From Candidatus Zixiibacteriota bacterium (GTDB lineage Bacteria > Zixibacteria > MSB-5A5 > GN15 > PGXB01): 5,564 bases of DNA. Shown one piece after another: positions 1-5,556 of this stretch. The number at the start of each line of letters is the position of its first letter. The stretch's first letter is position 1. The position numbers and the translations under genes are program-made. The notes under the pieces are model-generated. The model made no database searches. It was not told the DNA's origin and saw only the letters and a program-made list of their open reading frames with translations. The stretch spans positions 139,467-145,030 of the forward strand of contig CP070766.1 in the NCBI GenBank assembly GCA_020345705.1, read 5' to 3'.

Positions 1-104
1 ATGGGCTCGACGAGATGGTACCCGTCGGCATCGACTGCGTCATTACAGCCGAAGCCGGCGGCTATCAAGAGCACTAAGACAGCGTGAAAGAGATGTCTAA
101 ACAT
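1..104 (-). CDS. Partial putative lipoprotein, N-terminus only
   Basis: An open frame on the minus strand begins with ATG at 104-102 and runs off the window edge after 34 codons, so only the N-terminus is visible. It starts MFRHLFHAVLVLLIAAG, a short basic n-region and a hydrophobic core, followed by F-G-C at residues 18-20 and then a polar, acidic stretch. This looks like a signal peptide, probably a lipoprotein signal with Cys20 as the lipidated residue, although Phe at -2 makes the lipobox (G-F-G-C) imperfect. An in-frame ATG at 125-123 would add seven residues. I prefer 104 because the promoter at 136-163 would start transcription near base 129 and leave almost no leader for the upstream start. 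No clear Shine-Dalgarno is visible for either. The gene is divergent from the cytochrome operon. Its function cannot be told from this fragment. Confidence 0.5.
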   Translation of the reverse strand, partial: MFRHLFHAVLVLLIAAGFGCNDAVDADGYHLVEP

Positions 105-135
105 TGTCGAGCCGAAGTTGAACATTATTCATACT

Positions 136-163
136 AATATATCGGCCAAGGCGACCAGGTCAA
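136..163 (-). promoter_or_regulatory. Sigma70-like promoter for the divergent lipoprotein gene
   Basis: Read on the minus strand, TTGACC (163-158) is followed after 16 bases by TATATT (141-136), each matching five of six consensus bases. The predicted transcription start is near base 129, about 25 bases upstream of the ATG at 104. The match is by eye only. Confidence 0.5.
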
Positions 164-272
164 GCCCCAGAATTAACGAACTGAGTGCTCGGGAGACGAG
201 GTGAAACCCGGGTGCCAGTAAAAATCAGAATCTTCCAACCGAATGATCCGGTTCAGAAGGAGGGAAGGACGA

Positions 273-317
273 ATGAGATATCAGATGGTGAAGCGAAACC
301 GCCGGAGGTATCTGTAG
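273..317 (+). CDS. Possible 14-residue Arg-rich leader peptide
   Basis: ATG at 273 is preceded by AAGGAGGG (257-264) with an eight-base spacer, the best Shine-Dalgarno in the window. The frame encodes MRYQMVKRNRRRYL and ends at TAG 315-317. The peptide is very basic, with a run of AAG CGA AAC CGC CGG AGG codons, several of them often rare. The reading frame coincides with the inverted repeat 276-280/309-313, and a compact hairpin follows at 320-337. Such an arrangement could be a translated leader that controls folding downstream, or a remnant of a decayed gene. Against it, no matching promoter is evident upstream and the strongest operon promoter lies downstream. Function unknown. Confidence 0.22.
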   Translation: MRYQMVKRNRRRYL

Positions 318-460
318 CTGGGGCCGTGCAAGGCCTCGTTTCCAATCCGACCCGGGATGAGGCAAACTGCTCCTCCGGCAATCGCCTAAGTACTGTCCCA
401 TTCTTCGGCTTTCTCAATACGCTTTGAAAAGGCAAACAGGACAGAGTTGGTACATTCTAG

Positions 461-489
461 TTGACATGCTCCGGAAAAAAATGTAAATT
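461..489 (+). promoter_or_regulatory. Sigma70-like promoter of the cytochrome operon
   Basis: A perfect -35 TTGACA (461-466) is followed after 17 bases by TAAATT (484-489), a four-of-six -10, with an A-rich spacer. Transcription would begin near base 496, leaving only about 13 bases before the TTG start at 509. That is a very short leader, with GGGG (497-500) as the only Shine-Dalgarno-like sequence. No FNR or CRP palindrome could be recognised around it. Confidence 0.55.
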
Positions 490-508
490 TGCCGCCGGGG
501 TGTGAACA

Positions 509-964
509 TTGCAAGAGATTGACAGAGGCAAAAGGAGATTCATGAGCTGGCTCCTGAGAGCCGGTGCCACGGGCCTGCTTGGTTCAATTCTGTATCCGGT
601 CTATAAGTTTGTCATCCCTCCGTTGACGGGAGAGGCAAACCTGTCACAGCTGAAACTCCCTTTTAAAAGCAGCGAATTGAGAGAGGACAAAGCATCTTCC
701 CGTATTTTCAAGTTCGGACGCGAGCTCGGTATAATCGTGATAACGCCTCAAAACGAGGTCAAGGCTTTTTCGGCGTTGTGTACGCACCTTGATTGTACCG
801 TCCAGTACCGGAAAGACCTTGAAACCATCTGGTGCGCCTGCCACAACGGGCAGTATGACCTTGAGGGACGCAACATCAGCGGACCGCCGCCGCGTCCGCT
901 GGAACAATACGACGTCCATATCAGTGCGGAAACAGACGAGATATTTGTCTCGAAGAAAACTTAG
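509..964 (+). CDS. Rieske [2Fe-2S] protein of a b6f/bc-type complex
   Basis: Encodes a 151-residue Rieske iron-sulfur protein, which takes electrons from quinol at the Qo site of cytochrome b on the periplasmic face. The cluster motifs are C-T-H-L-D-C (91-96) and C-A-C-H (109-112). Cys91, His93, Cys109 and His112 should bind the cluster, and Cys96-Cys111 should form the usual disulfide. The Pro loop G-P-P-P-R-P-L follows at 125-131. The N-terminus has a twin-arginine-like KRRFMSWLL (8-16) and one hydrophobic anchor to about residue 38, ending in YPVYKFVIPP, closely resembling cyanobacterial and plant PetC. The start is set at TTG 509: an in-frame TGA at 503-505 blocks extension, and the better-looking ATG at 542 (AGGAG 533-537 before it) would remove the TAT motif. 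The gene is first in the operon, ending two bases before the cytochrome b ATG. Family assignment is secure; PetC/QcrA-like. Confidence 0.95.
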   Translation: MQEIDRGKRRFMSWLLRAGATGLLGSILYPVYKFVIPPLTGEANLSQLKLPFKSSELREDKASSRIFKFGRELGIIVITPQNEVKAFSALCTHLDCTVQYRKDLETIWCACHNGQYDLEGRNISGPPPRPLEQYDVHISAETDEIFVSKKT

Positions 965-966
965 TG

Positions 967-2091
967 ATGAGCAGAAAACGTACGGAAGAAAATTCCATTT
1001 GGGGCAGAACCTACGGCTGGATCGACAGAAGACTGAAGATCGAGACGATGGTTGGCTACATGTCGCACAAGGTGGTTCCCTGGCATGGCCAGTCAATCTG
1101 GTACTTTTTTGGCGGAATGACGCTTTTCTTTTTTCTTGTCCAGGTTATTACGGGCATACTTCTCCTGCTCTACTATCGCCCCGGCGCCGAGTCGGCCTAC
1201 GAATCGGTCAGGTTCATCGTCTCCGAAGTATCATTCGGCTGGTTAATACGATCGATGCATTCCTGGTCGGCCAACTTAATGATCCTGTTTGCGTTTATTC
1301 ACATGTTTTCGGTATATTTCACTCACGCTTATCGCAGGCCGAGGGAGCTGACCTGGATATCCGGTATCGCTTTACTTGCTCTGGCAATGGCGTTCGGGTT
1401 CTCCGGATACCTTCTTCCATGGAACGAGTTGTCATTTTTCGCGACCCGGGTAGGAACAGGAATGGCGGGTTCAATTCCTGTCGTAGGTGATTTCCTGCTA
1501 AAACTCATGCGCGGAGGCGAAAATGTCACGGGAGCGACGATCGGGCGGTTTTTCGGCATGCACGTGGCCGTGCTCCCGGGGATTTTTACGGTTTTTCTCG
1601 CTCTGCACCTTCTTTTTATACAGAGGCAAGGGATGTCGGAACCGCCCGAGTGGGAGACCGGTCCGGGAACAGTCAGGAGATACATGCCGTTTTTCCCCAA
1701 TTTTCTGCTTCGCGAGCTTCTGGTCTGGCTTATCATGCTCAACATCCTGGCGGTGCTGGCAGTCTTCTTCCCGGATGGCATCGGTCCGGTTCACTGGCCG
1801 CTGGGACAAAAAGCTGATCCGTTTGCCCCGCCGCCACTGGCTATTCGCCCGGAATGGTACTTCATGTTTGCCTTCCAGACTCTGAAGTTTCTGCCTGCAC
1901 ACGTCCTCTTCATTGAAGGCGAACTCTTCGGAATCGCGGTTCTCTCGCTGGGCGGGCTGGTGTGGCTTTTCATTCCATTCTGGCTGAGTCGGCGTCCGCA
2001 TTCCAAAATAAAAGGTCCCGCGAAGATATTAGGCTGGATTGTGCTGGCCTTTGTGGTTTCCATGACAGTATTGGGGTACATTCTTGAATAA
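967..2091 (+). CDS. Cytochrome b, fused b6/subunit IV type
   Basis: A 374-residue membrane cytochrome b, the dihaem quinol-oxidising subunit partnered by the Rieske protein just upstream. Haem-b ligands are His98/His112 (X13 spacing, helix B) and His199/His214 (X14 spacing, helix D); X14 in helix D is the b6-type spacing, whereas mitochondrial-type cytochrome b has X13. The Qo motif PEWY is at 295-298. I count about seven hydrophobic helices (roughly 46-70, 92-118, 131-151, 196-218, 249-268, 320-339, 352-372), as expected from a b6 (four) plus subunit IV (three) fusion. The segments FGWLIRSMHSWSA and RRPRELTW closely resemble b6. The Cys that tethers haem c(n) in b6 is Phe47 here, so that extra covalent haem should be absent. 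The start could also be GTG 964, overlapping the Rieske stop by one base. Tight spacing implies translational coupling. PetB/PetD- or QcrB-like. Confidence 0.95.
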   Translation: MSRKRTEENSIWGRTYGWIDRRLKIETMVGYMSHKVVPWHGQSIWYFFGGMTLFFFLVQVITGILLLLYYRPGAESAYESVRFIVSEVSFGWLIRSMHSWSANLMILFAFIHMFSVYFTHAYRRPRELTWISGIALLALAMAFGFSGYLLPWNELSFFATRVGTGMAGSIPVVGDFLLKLMRGGENVTGATIGRFFGMHVAVLPGIFTVFLALHLLFIQRQGMSEPPEWETGPGTVRRYMPFFPNFLLRELLVWLIMLNILAVLAVFFPDGIGPVHWPLGQKADPFAPPPLAIRPEWYFMFAFQTLKFLPAHVLFIEGELFGIAVLSLGGLVWLFIPFWLSRRPHSKIKGPAKILGWIVLAFVVSMTVLGYILE

Positions 2092-3364
2092 ACTGATTGT
2101 CCTTATGTCGAAGCGCAGAATATTGGTGTTGCATCTGGCCTTCTTGGTGTTCACAGCCATACCACCGGTGGTGTATGCCGATATGTGCTTCGAATGTCAT
2201 TCCGGGTGGGAGGATGAATCCGGTAGCCCTTCGGCATCATATGAATCTGACGTCCATTTCAGGGCCGGCCTGGGGTGTGCCGACTGCCACGGAGGCAACC
2301 CGGAACTTGATGACATGGACGATGTCCGGCGCGGCAGAGGATACAAGGGGATTCCCAGACCGAGAGAAATTCCCGGGTTCTGCGCCACCTGCCATAATGA
2401 CCCGGGCTACATGATAAAGCACAATCCGGCCCTGCCGACGGACCAGCTGGATAAGTATAAAACGTCCGTGCACGGCAAGAGGCTTCTGGAAGAAGGCGAC
2501 GAAAAGGCCGCCAACTGCGTTTCCTGCCACTCCGTCCACAATATCGAGCGACCTCAGATTCCGGCTTCGACGGTGTACCCATTGAATCTTCCCGAAGTCT
2601 GTGCCGGTTGTCACTCCGACCCGGAATACATGGCCGGATATGGAATCCCAGCGAGTCAGTTCGACGACTATGCCGAATCAGTCCACGGACACGCGCTTCT
2701 TGTCGAAAAGGATCTCGGGGCGCCGGCTTGCAATGATTGCCATGGTAACCATGGCGCAACTCCGCCCGGAGTCACTTCCATTTCGGCGGTCTGCGGACTC
2801 TGTCATGCTTTGATATCGGATGAGTTTGCCGTCTCCCCGCACAAAGCCGCTTTTGACGAGATGGGTTACCCGGAATGCGAAGGATGTCACTCCAACCATC
2901 TTGTCCTGGAGCCGGAGCTCTACTGGATCGGAACATCGGACTCATCGTTATGTGTCGATTGCCACTCGGCTGACGACGGCACCGAGGGTCTTGCTAAGGC
3001 TGAAAAGATCCATGAGATTGTTCTCAAGTTGAAGAAATCTTATGAGACGGCAGAAGCGAAAGTCGACGAGAGCGAGCTCAAGGGTATGATGGTGACTGAC
3101 GAGCGCTTCATACTCAAGGAGATCACCCAGGCGATGATAAGAACGAGGACGGTCATACATTCTCTTGATTTCGAGAAAGTGTCCGAGGCCGCGGGTGAGG
3201 GCCTGGAAAAAGCCGATCAGGCCTATCGAGCCGCCACTACAAAAGTGGAAGAGTATTACTTCCGACGCAAGGGGCTCGGGATCGCCACTCTGATTATTAC
3301 CATTCTGGTGATAGCTCTCTACCTGAGAATAAGATCAATAGACAAAAGCCACCCTCTGCGTTGA
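2084..3364 (+). CDS. Membrane-anchored nonahaem cytochrome c
   Basis: A 426-residue exported cytochrome with nine CXXCH haem-binding motifs starting at residues 35, 65, 100, 145, 173, 216, 237, 265 and 290. A signal peptide ends near VYA/D at 32/33. The first eight motifs form four dihaem modules, each with a His before the second haem (H58, H130, H201, H253), likely distal ligands. Modules two and three are clear repeats: C-A-T-C-H-N-D-P-G-Y-M with SVHG, against C-A-G-C-H-S-D-P-E-Y-M with SVHG. Residues 300-392 are charged and probably helical without haems, and a C-terminal membrane helix (about 399-415) ends in a basic tail. The TTG start at 2084 overlaps the cytochrome b stop by eight bases; ATG 2105 is an equally plausible start and keeps the signal peptide. 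Neither has a strong Shine-Dalgarno. By position it may replace cytochrome c1/f as acceptor from the Rieske protein; this is inference. Confidence 0.9.
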   Translation: MNKLIVLMSKRRILVLHLAFLVFTAIPPVVYADMCFECHSGWEDESGSPSASYESDVHFRAGLGCADCHGGNPELDDMDDVRRGRGYKGIPRPREIPGFCATCHNDPGYMIKHNPALPTDQLDKYKTSVHGKRLLEEGDEKAANCVSCHSVHNIERPQIPASTVYPLNLPEVCAGCHSDPEYMAGYGIPASQFDDYAESVHGHALLVEKDLGAPACNDCHGNHGATPPGVTSISAVCGLCHALISDEFAVSPHKAAFDEMGYPECEGCHSNHLVLEPELYWIGTSDSSLCVDCHSADDGTEGLAKAEKIHEIVLKLKKSYETAEAKVDESELKGMMVTDERFILKEITQAMIRTRTVIHSLDFEKVSEAAGEGLEKADQAYRAATTKVEEYYFRRKGLGIATLIITILVIALYLRIRSIDKSHPLR

Positions 3365-3388
3365 GGGCGGTGACGAAGGGAACAAGAT
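3351..3388 (+). other. Weak intercistronic inverted repeat
   Basis: Around the nonahaem stop codon, ACCCTC (3351-3356) can pair imperfectly with GAGGGCGGT (3363-3371) across a short loop. No T-run follows, so this is not a terminator. At most it is a weak mRNA processing or stability element in the 57-base gap before the next gene. Confidence 0.15.
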
Positions 3389-3411
3389 TCAATCCCGGAG
3401 AGCTACATACA

Positions 3412-3418
3412 AGAGGAG
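3412..3418 (+). promoter_or_regulatory. Ribosome binding site of the heptahaem cytochrome gene
   Basis: AGAGGAG sits three to five bases (depending on alignment) before ATG 3422. It is the strongest Shine-Dalgarno of the four operon genes and suits the only gene that is not overlapped by or tightly coupled to its upstream neighbour. It fixes the start codon. Confidence 0.7.
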
Positions 3419-3421
3419 AAG

Positions 3422-4939
3422 ATGTTTTTAAAAAAGTTTAAATTGCCTCGCCTGGCTCACAATTGGGTAAGCGCTCTGGGAGGCGTTATCGCGGGAATCA
3501 CGGCGCTGACAATGACTTTCCTGTACATCGTCGGGGGGTTTGCCACGGAAACGAATCCATACCTTGGTATACTCATTTATATGGTGATGCCGCCGGTCCT
3601 GCTGGTCGGGCTGCTGCTCATACCGATCGGGATGTATCGGCGTCGTCGCCAGATAAGAATGACCGGAGGCGAAGCTTATCCTGCCTGGCCGTACATCGAC
3701 CTCAACAGGAGAAGCCATCGAAACGGAACGCTGATATTTCTCCTGGGCAGTTTCCTGTTTCTTATTCTGGCCGCAATAGGCAGTTATGAGGGCTACCATT
3801 TCTCCGAATCGGTTACGTTTTGCGGCACAGTCTGTCACGAAGTCATGAAGCCGGAGCACGTAGCTTATCAAAACTCACCCCACGCGCGAGTTGCCTGTGT
3901 AAGCTGCCACGTTGGGCCGGGAGCGGACTGGTTTGCCAAGTCGAAGCTGTCCGGCGCATATCAGGTCTATGCAGTGATAGCAAACACGTATCCGAATCCG
4001 ATTCCGACGCCAATCAAGAACCTGCGACCGGCTCAGGAGACCTGTGAGCAGTGCCACTGGCCGGAGAAATTCTTCGGCGCCCAGCAACGCCAGTACAATC
4101 ATTTCATGTATAACGAACAGAATACACCCTGGCCTATTAATATGCTCATCAAAACAGGTGGCGGCGACCCCAAAACGGGGCAGACAGCGGGAATACACTG
4201 GCACATGAATATAGGCGTCAAAGTTGAATATATTGCCCGTGACAAACACCGCCAGGACATACCCTGGCTACGGGTTATGGATCTCCGAACAGGCCGGGTG
4301 ACGGTCTATCAGGATTCCAATAATCTGCTGTCCGACGAAGAAATCAGAAACGCCGAAATGAGAATTATGGACTGCATGGATTGCCATAACCGTCCCAGCC
4401 ACATATTCAGATCACCTGACTTAGCCGTCGACCTGGCCCTTCTGACCGATAGAATAGACCACACAATCCCGGAAATTAAACGTGTAGCGGTTGAATCAAT
4501 GATACTTGAATATAGTTCAGAAGATGAGGCCATAAAGGAAATCGCAAACCATATTACGAGCTTTTACCGCAGTGATTATCCTGAGATCTACAAGGAACGG
4601 CGCGAGGTGATTGAAAGGACTATTTTGGCAACTCAGGAAGCATTTGCACAGAACATTTTCCCGGAAATGGGCGTCCGCTGGTCGGAGTATCCGGACAATA
4701 TCGGGCATTTTATATCACCAGGTTGTATGCGCTGTCATGCCGGTAATCATGTCAGTGAAGACGGATTGACGATTACGCGAGACTGCAACACCTGTCATGC
4801 AATCCTCTCCCAGGGGAGCGGTGAAAGAGCGCAAGTTGCTACTTCGCAGGAGGGCCTGAGATTCGAGCATCCAGAGGACATTGACGAAGCATGGCTGGAA
4901 ATGGGCTGCTTCGAATGTCACACAGGCACGGCACCCTGA
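3422..4939 (+). CDS. NapC/NirT-like heptahaem cytochrome c with three N-terminal membrane helices
   Basis: A 505-residue membrane-anchored multihaem cytochrome. Three hydrophobic helices lie at about 16-38, 46-71 and 102-121, separated by a basic R-R-R-R loop (73-76). The periplasmic part then begins with a NapC/NirT-type segment, F-C-G-T-V-C-H-E-V-M. That first site is C-X3-C-H (Cys134, Cys138, His139), not CXXCH. Six normal CXXCH motifs follow, starting at residues 159, 208, 318, 435, 455 and 496, for seven haems in all. CEQCHWPEKF (208-217) and CMDCHNRPSH (318-327) are characteristic of a known group of long NapC/NirT-family cytochromes. Members of the wider family (NapC, NrfH, CymA) oxidise membrane quinol and pass electrons to periplasmic partners. 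Here it may instead, or also, be a subunit of the Rieske/cytochrome b complex. It is last in the operon, 57 bases after the nonahaem gene and before a strong terminator. Confidence 0.9.
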   Translation: MFLKKFKLPRLAHNWVSALGGVIAGITALTMTFLYIVGGFATETNPYLGILIYMVMPPVLLVGLLLIPIGMYRRRRQIRMTGGEAYPAWPYIDLNRRSHRNGTLIFLLGSFLFLILAAIGSYEGYHFSESVTFCGTVCHEVMKPEHVAYQNSPHARVACVSCHVGPGADWFAKSKLSGAYQVYAVIANTYPNPIPTPIKNLRPAQETCEQCHWPEKFFGAQQRQYNHFMYNEQNTPWPINMLIKTGGGDPKTGQTAGIHWHMNIGVKVEYIARDKHRQDIPWLRVMDLRTGRVTVYQDSNNLLSDEEIRNAEMRIMDCMDCHNRPSHIFRSPDLAVDLALLTDRIDHTIPEIKRVAVESMILEYSSEDEAIKEIANHITSFYRSDYPEIYKERREVIERTILATQEAFAQNIFPEMGVRWSEYPDNIGHFISPGCMRCHAGNHVSEDGLTITRDCNTCHAILSQGSGERAQVATSQEGLRFEHPEDIDEAWLEMGCFECHTGTAP

Positions 4940-4973
4940 TCCCGCCGGGCTCTCCGTCCATAAAGACCATTAA

Positions 4974-5000
4974 AAAAGCGCCCCGATACGGGGCGCTTTT
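4974..5000. terminator. Bidirectional rho-independent terminator between convergent genes
   Basis: AAAAGCGCCCC (4974-4984) and GGGGCGCTTTT (4990-5000) form a perfect 11-pair GC-rich stem with loop GATAC. On the plus strand it ends in TTTTATTAT; on the minus strand the A-run 4972-4977 becomes six Ts. It lies 35 bases after the heptahaem stop and 25 bases beyond the end of the convergent tetrahaem gene, so it should terminate both transcripts. Confidence 0.92.
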
Positions 5001-5025
5001 ATTATAATCCGCGCGAACTCCATTC

Positions 5026-5556
5026 TTACTCGGTCTTCTTTTCCTCAACCTTTTGAGCCAGCGTGTGGACCCCCTTGGCCTTCATTTTCTCGAAATCAAA
5101 TTTCTCCTTGGAGCGGAACTCTTCAGGGACGTTCTCATTGTGACACTTCAGACAGGTTTTCTCATCCGGGATAAGAAGGCCCTTCTCAATCGCCAGCTCC
5201 CGGTTCTCCATAATACTCTTCTTCCGGTAATCGTCCCCCGGCCCATGACAGGCTTCACACTGAACACCTTCGAGGAGCACACCTTTGGCGGTCGTCCCGG
5301 TGCTGTGGCAGCCGATACACTTTTCGTCCTTCTGCTGCTCCGGCTTCAGATTTTCCCAGGCCTTAGCATGCTTGGTTTCCAGCCACGACGGATGAACCCC
5401 GTCTTTCTTGTGGCAGTATTTACATTTGTCAGCACCAACGTATTCGTGCTTGACCTTCTCGGCGGCCACTTTGGTCGTGTCCGCCACCGATATGGAAGCG
5501 ATCACAAAAGCCAGCAGACTGAGACCAATCACTAAAGGCAGATACTTTTTTGCCAT
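5026..5556 (-). CDS. Tetrahaem cytochrome c554-like periplasmic protein
   Basis: A 176-residue exported cytochrome c with four CXXCH motifs starting at residues 45, 80, 100 and 135. The signal peptide MAKKYLPLVIGLSLLAFVIA ends near SVA/D at 25/26. The start EYVGADKCKYCHK followed by W-L-E-T-K-H-A-K-A-W, then C-I-G-C-H and C-E-A-C-H-G-P-G, is typical of small cytochrome c554-type multihaem proteins; His37, His55, His63 and His164 are candidate distal ligands. The C-terminus is rich in Lys and Glu (ending EEKKTE). No membrane anchor remains after cleavage, so it should be a soluble periplasmic electron carrier. It is convergent to the cytochrome operon and shares its terminator. Only eight bases precede the ATG, so its promoter is outside the window and the ribosome site is barely visible. 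A role as a partner of the operon's complex is inferred only from proximity and haem content. Confidence 0.9.
   Translation of the reverse strand: MAKKYLPLVIGLSLLAFVIASISVADTTKVAAEKVKHEYVGADKCKYCHKKDGVHPSWLETKHAKAWENLKPEQQKDEKCIGCHSTGTTAKGVLLEGVQCEACHGPGDDYRKKSIMENRELAIEKGLLIPDEKTCLKCHNENVPEEFRSKEKFDFEKMKAKGVHTLAQKVEEKKTE

Larger units (their letters stand above)
126..508. other. Divergent intergenic region with several inverted repeats
   Basis: About 380 bases separate the divergent lipoprotein gene from the Rieske gene and hold no convincing large gene. Seen directly on the plus strand: a long hairpin with arms 181-193 and 207-218 (12 pairs including wobbles, one bulged A at 184, 13-base loop); arms 231-236/263-268 enclosing 237-241/249-253; arms 276-280/309-313; a compact hairpin 320-325/332-337 with a six-base loop; and a long-range pair CTGTCC 393-398 with GGACAG 439-444. 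The density of pairing suggests a structured leader or small RNA, but I cannot match it to a known riboswitch or RNA family. The promoter at 461-489 lies downstream of all these elements, so they would be in the operon mRNA only if an upstream promoter also exists. No clear plus-strand promoter was found before 181. Confidence 0.35.

Noticed and set aside
1..87. Plus-strand frame starting with ATG at base 1 and ending at TGA 85-87
   Set aside because: Only 28 codons, low complexity, and antisense to a frame with a convincing signal peptide.
185..427. GTG-initiated 80-codon plus-strand frame in the intergenic region
   Set aside because: It has no ribosome site, no recognisable domain and a composition of polar and Pro residues unlike a folded protein; it also lies over the inverted repeats.
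253..435. 60-codon minus-strand frame in the intergenic region
   Set aside because: No ribosome site, domain or coding-like composition; probably chance in GC-rich sequence.
421..450. AGGCAAACAGGACAGAG resembles the 3' end of a glycine riboswitch aptamer
   Set aside because: The conserved GCCGAAGG-GCAA core and the paired 5' arm could not be found upstream on the plus strand, and the downstream genes are not glycine-related.
644..2001. Several long antisense frames (644-1096, 1329-1781, 1498-2001) and alternative plus frames within the Rieske and cytochrome b genes
   Set aside because: They are shadows of strongly conserved genes, lack ribosome sites and show no domain.
2084..3364. Identifying the nonahaem protein as a cytochrome c1 or a known decahaem metal-reduction cytochrome
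   Set aside because: Cytochrome c1 has one haem and a different fold signature; the haem count, repeats and C-terminal anchor do not match the outer-surface decahaem families.
3422..4939. Naming the heptahaem gene napC, nrfH or cymA
   Set aside because: Those proteins are about 150-200 residues with four haems and one membrane helix; this one has 505 residues, seven haems and three helices, and no nap or nrf catalytic gene is adjacent.
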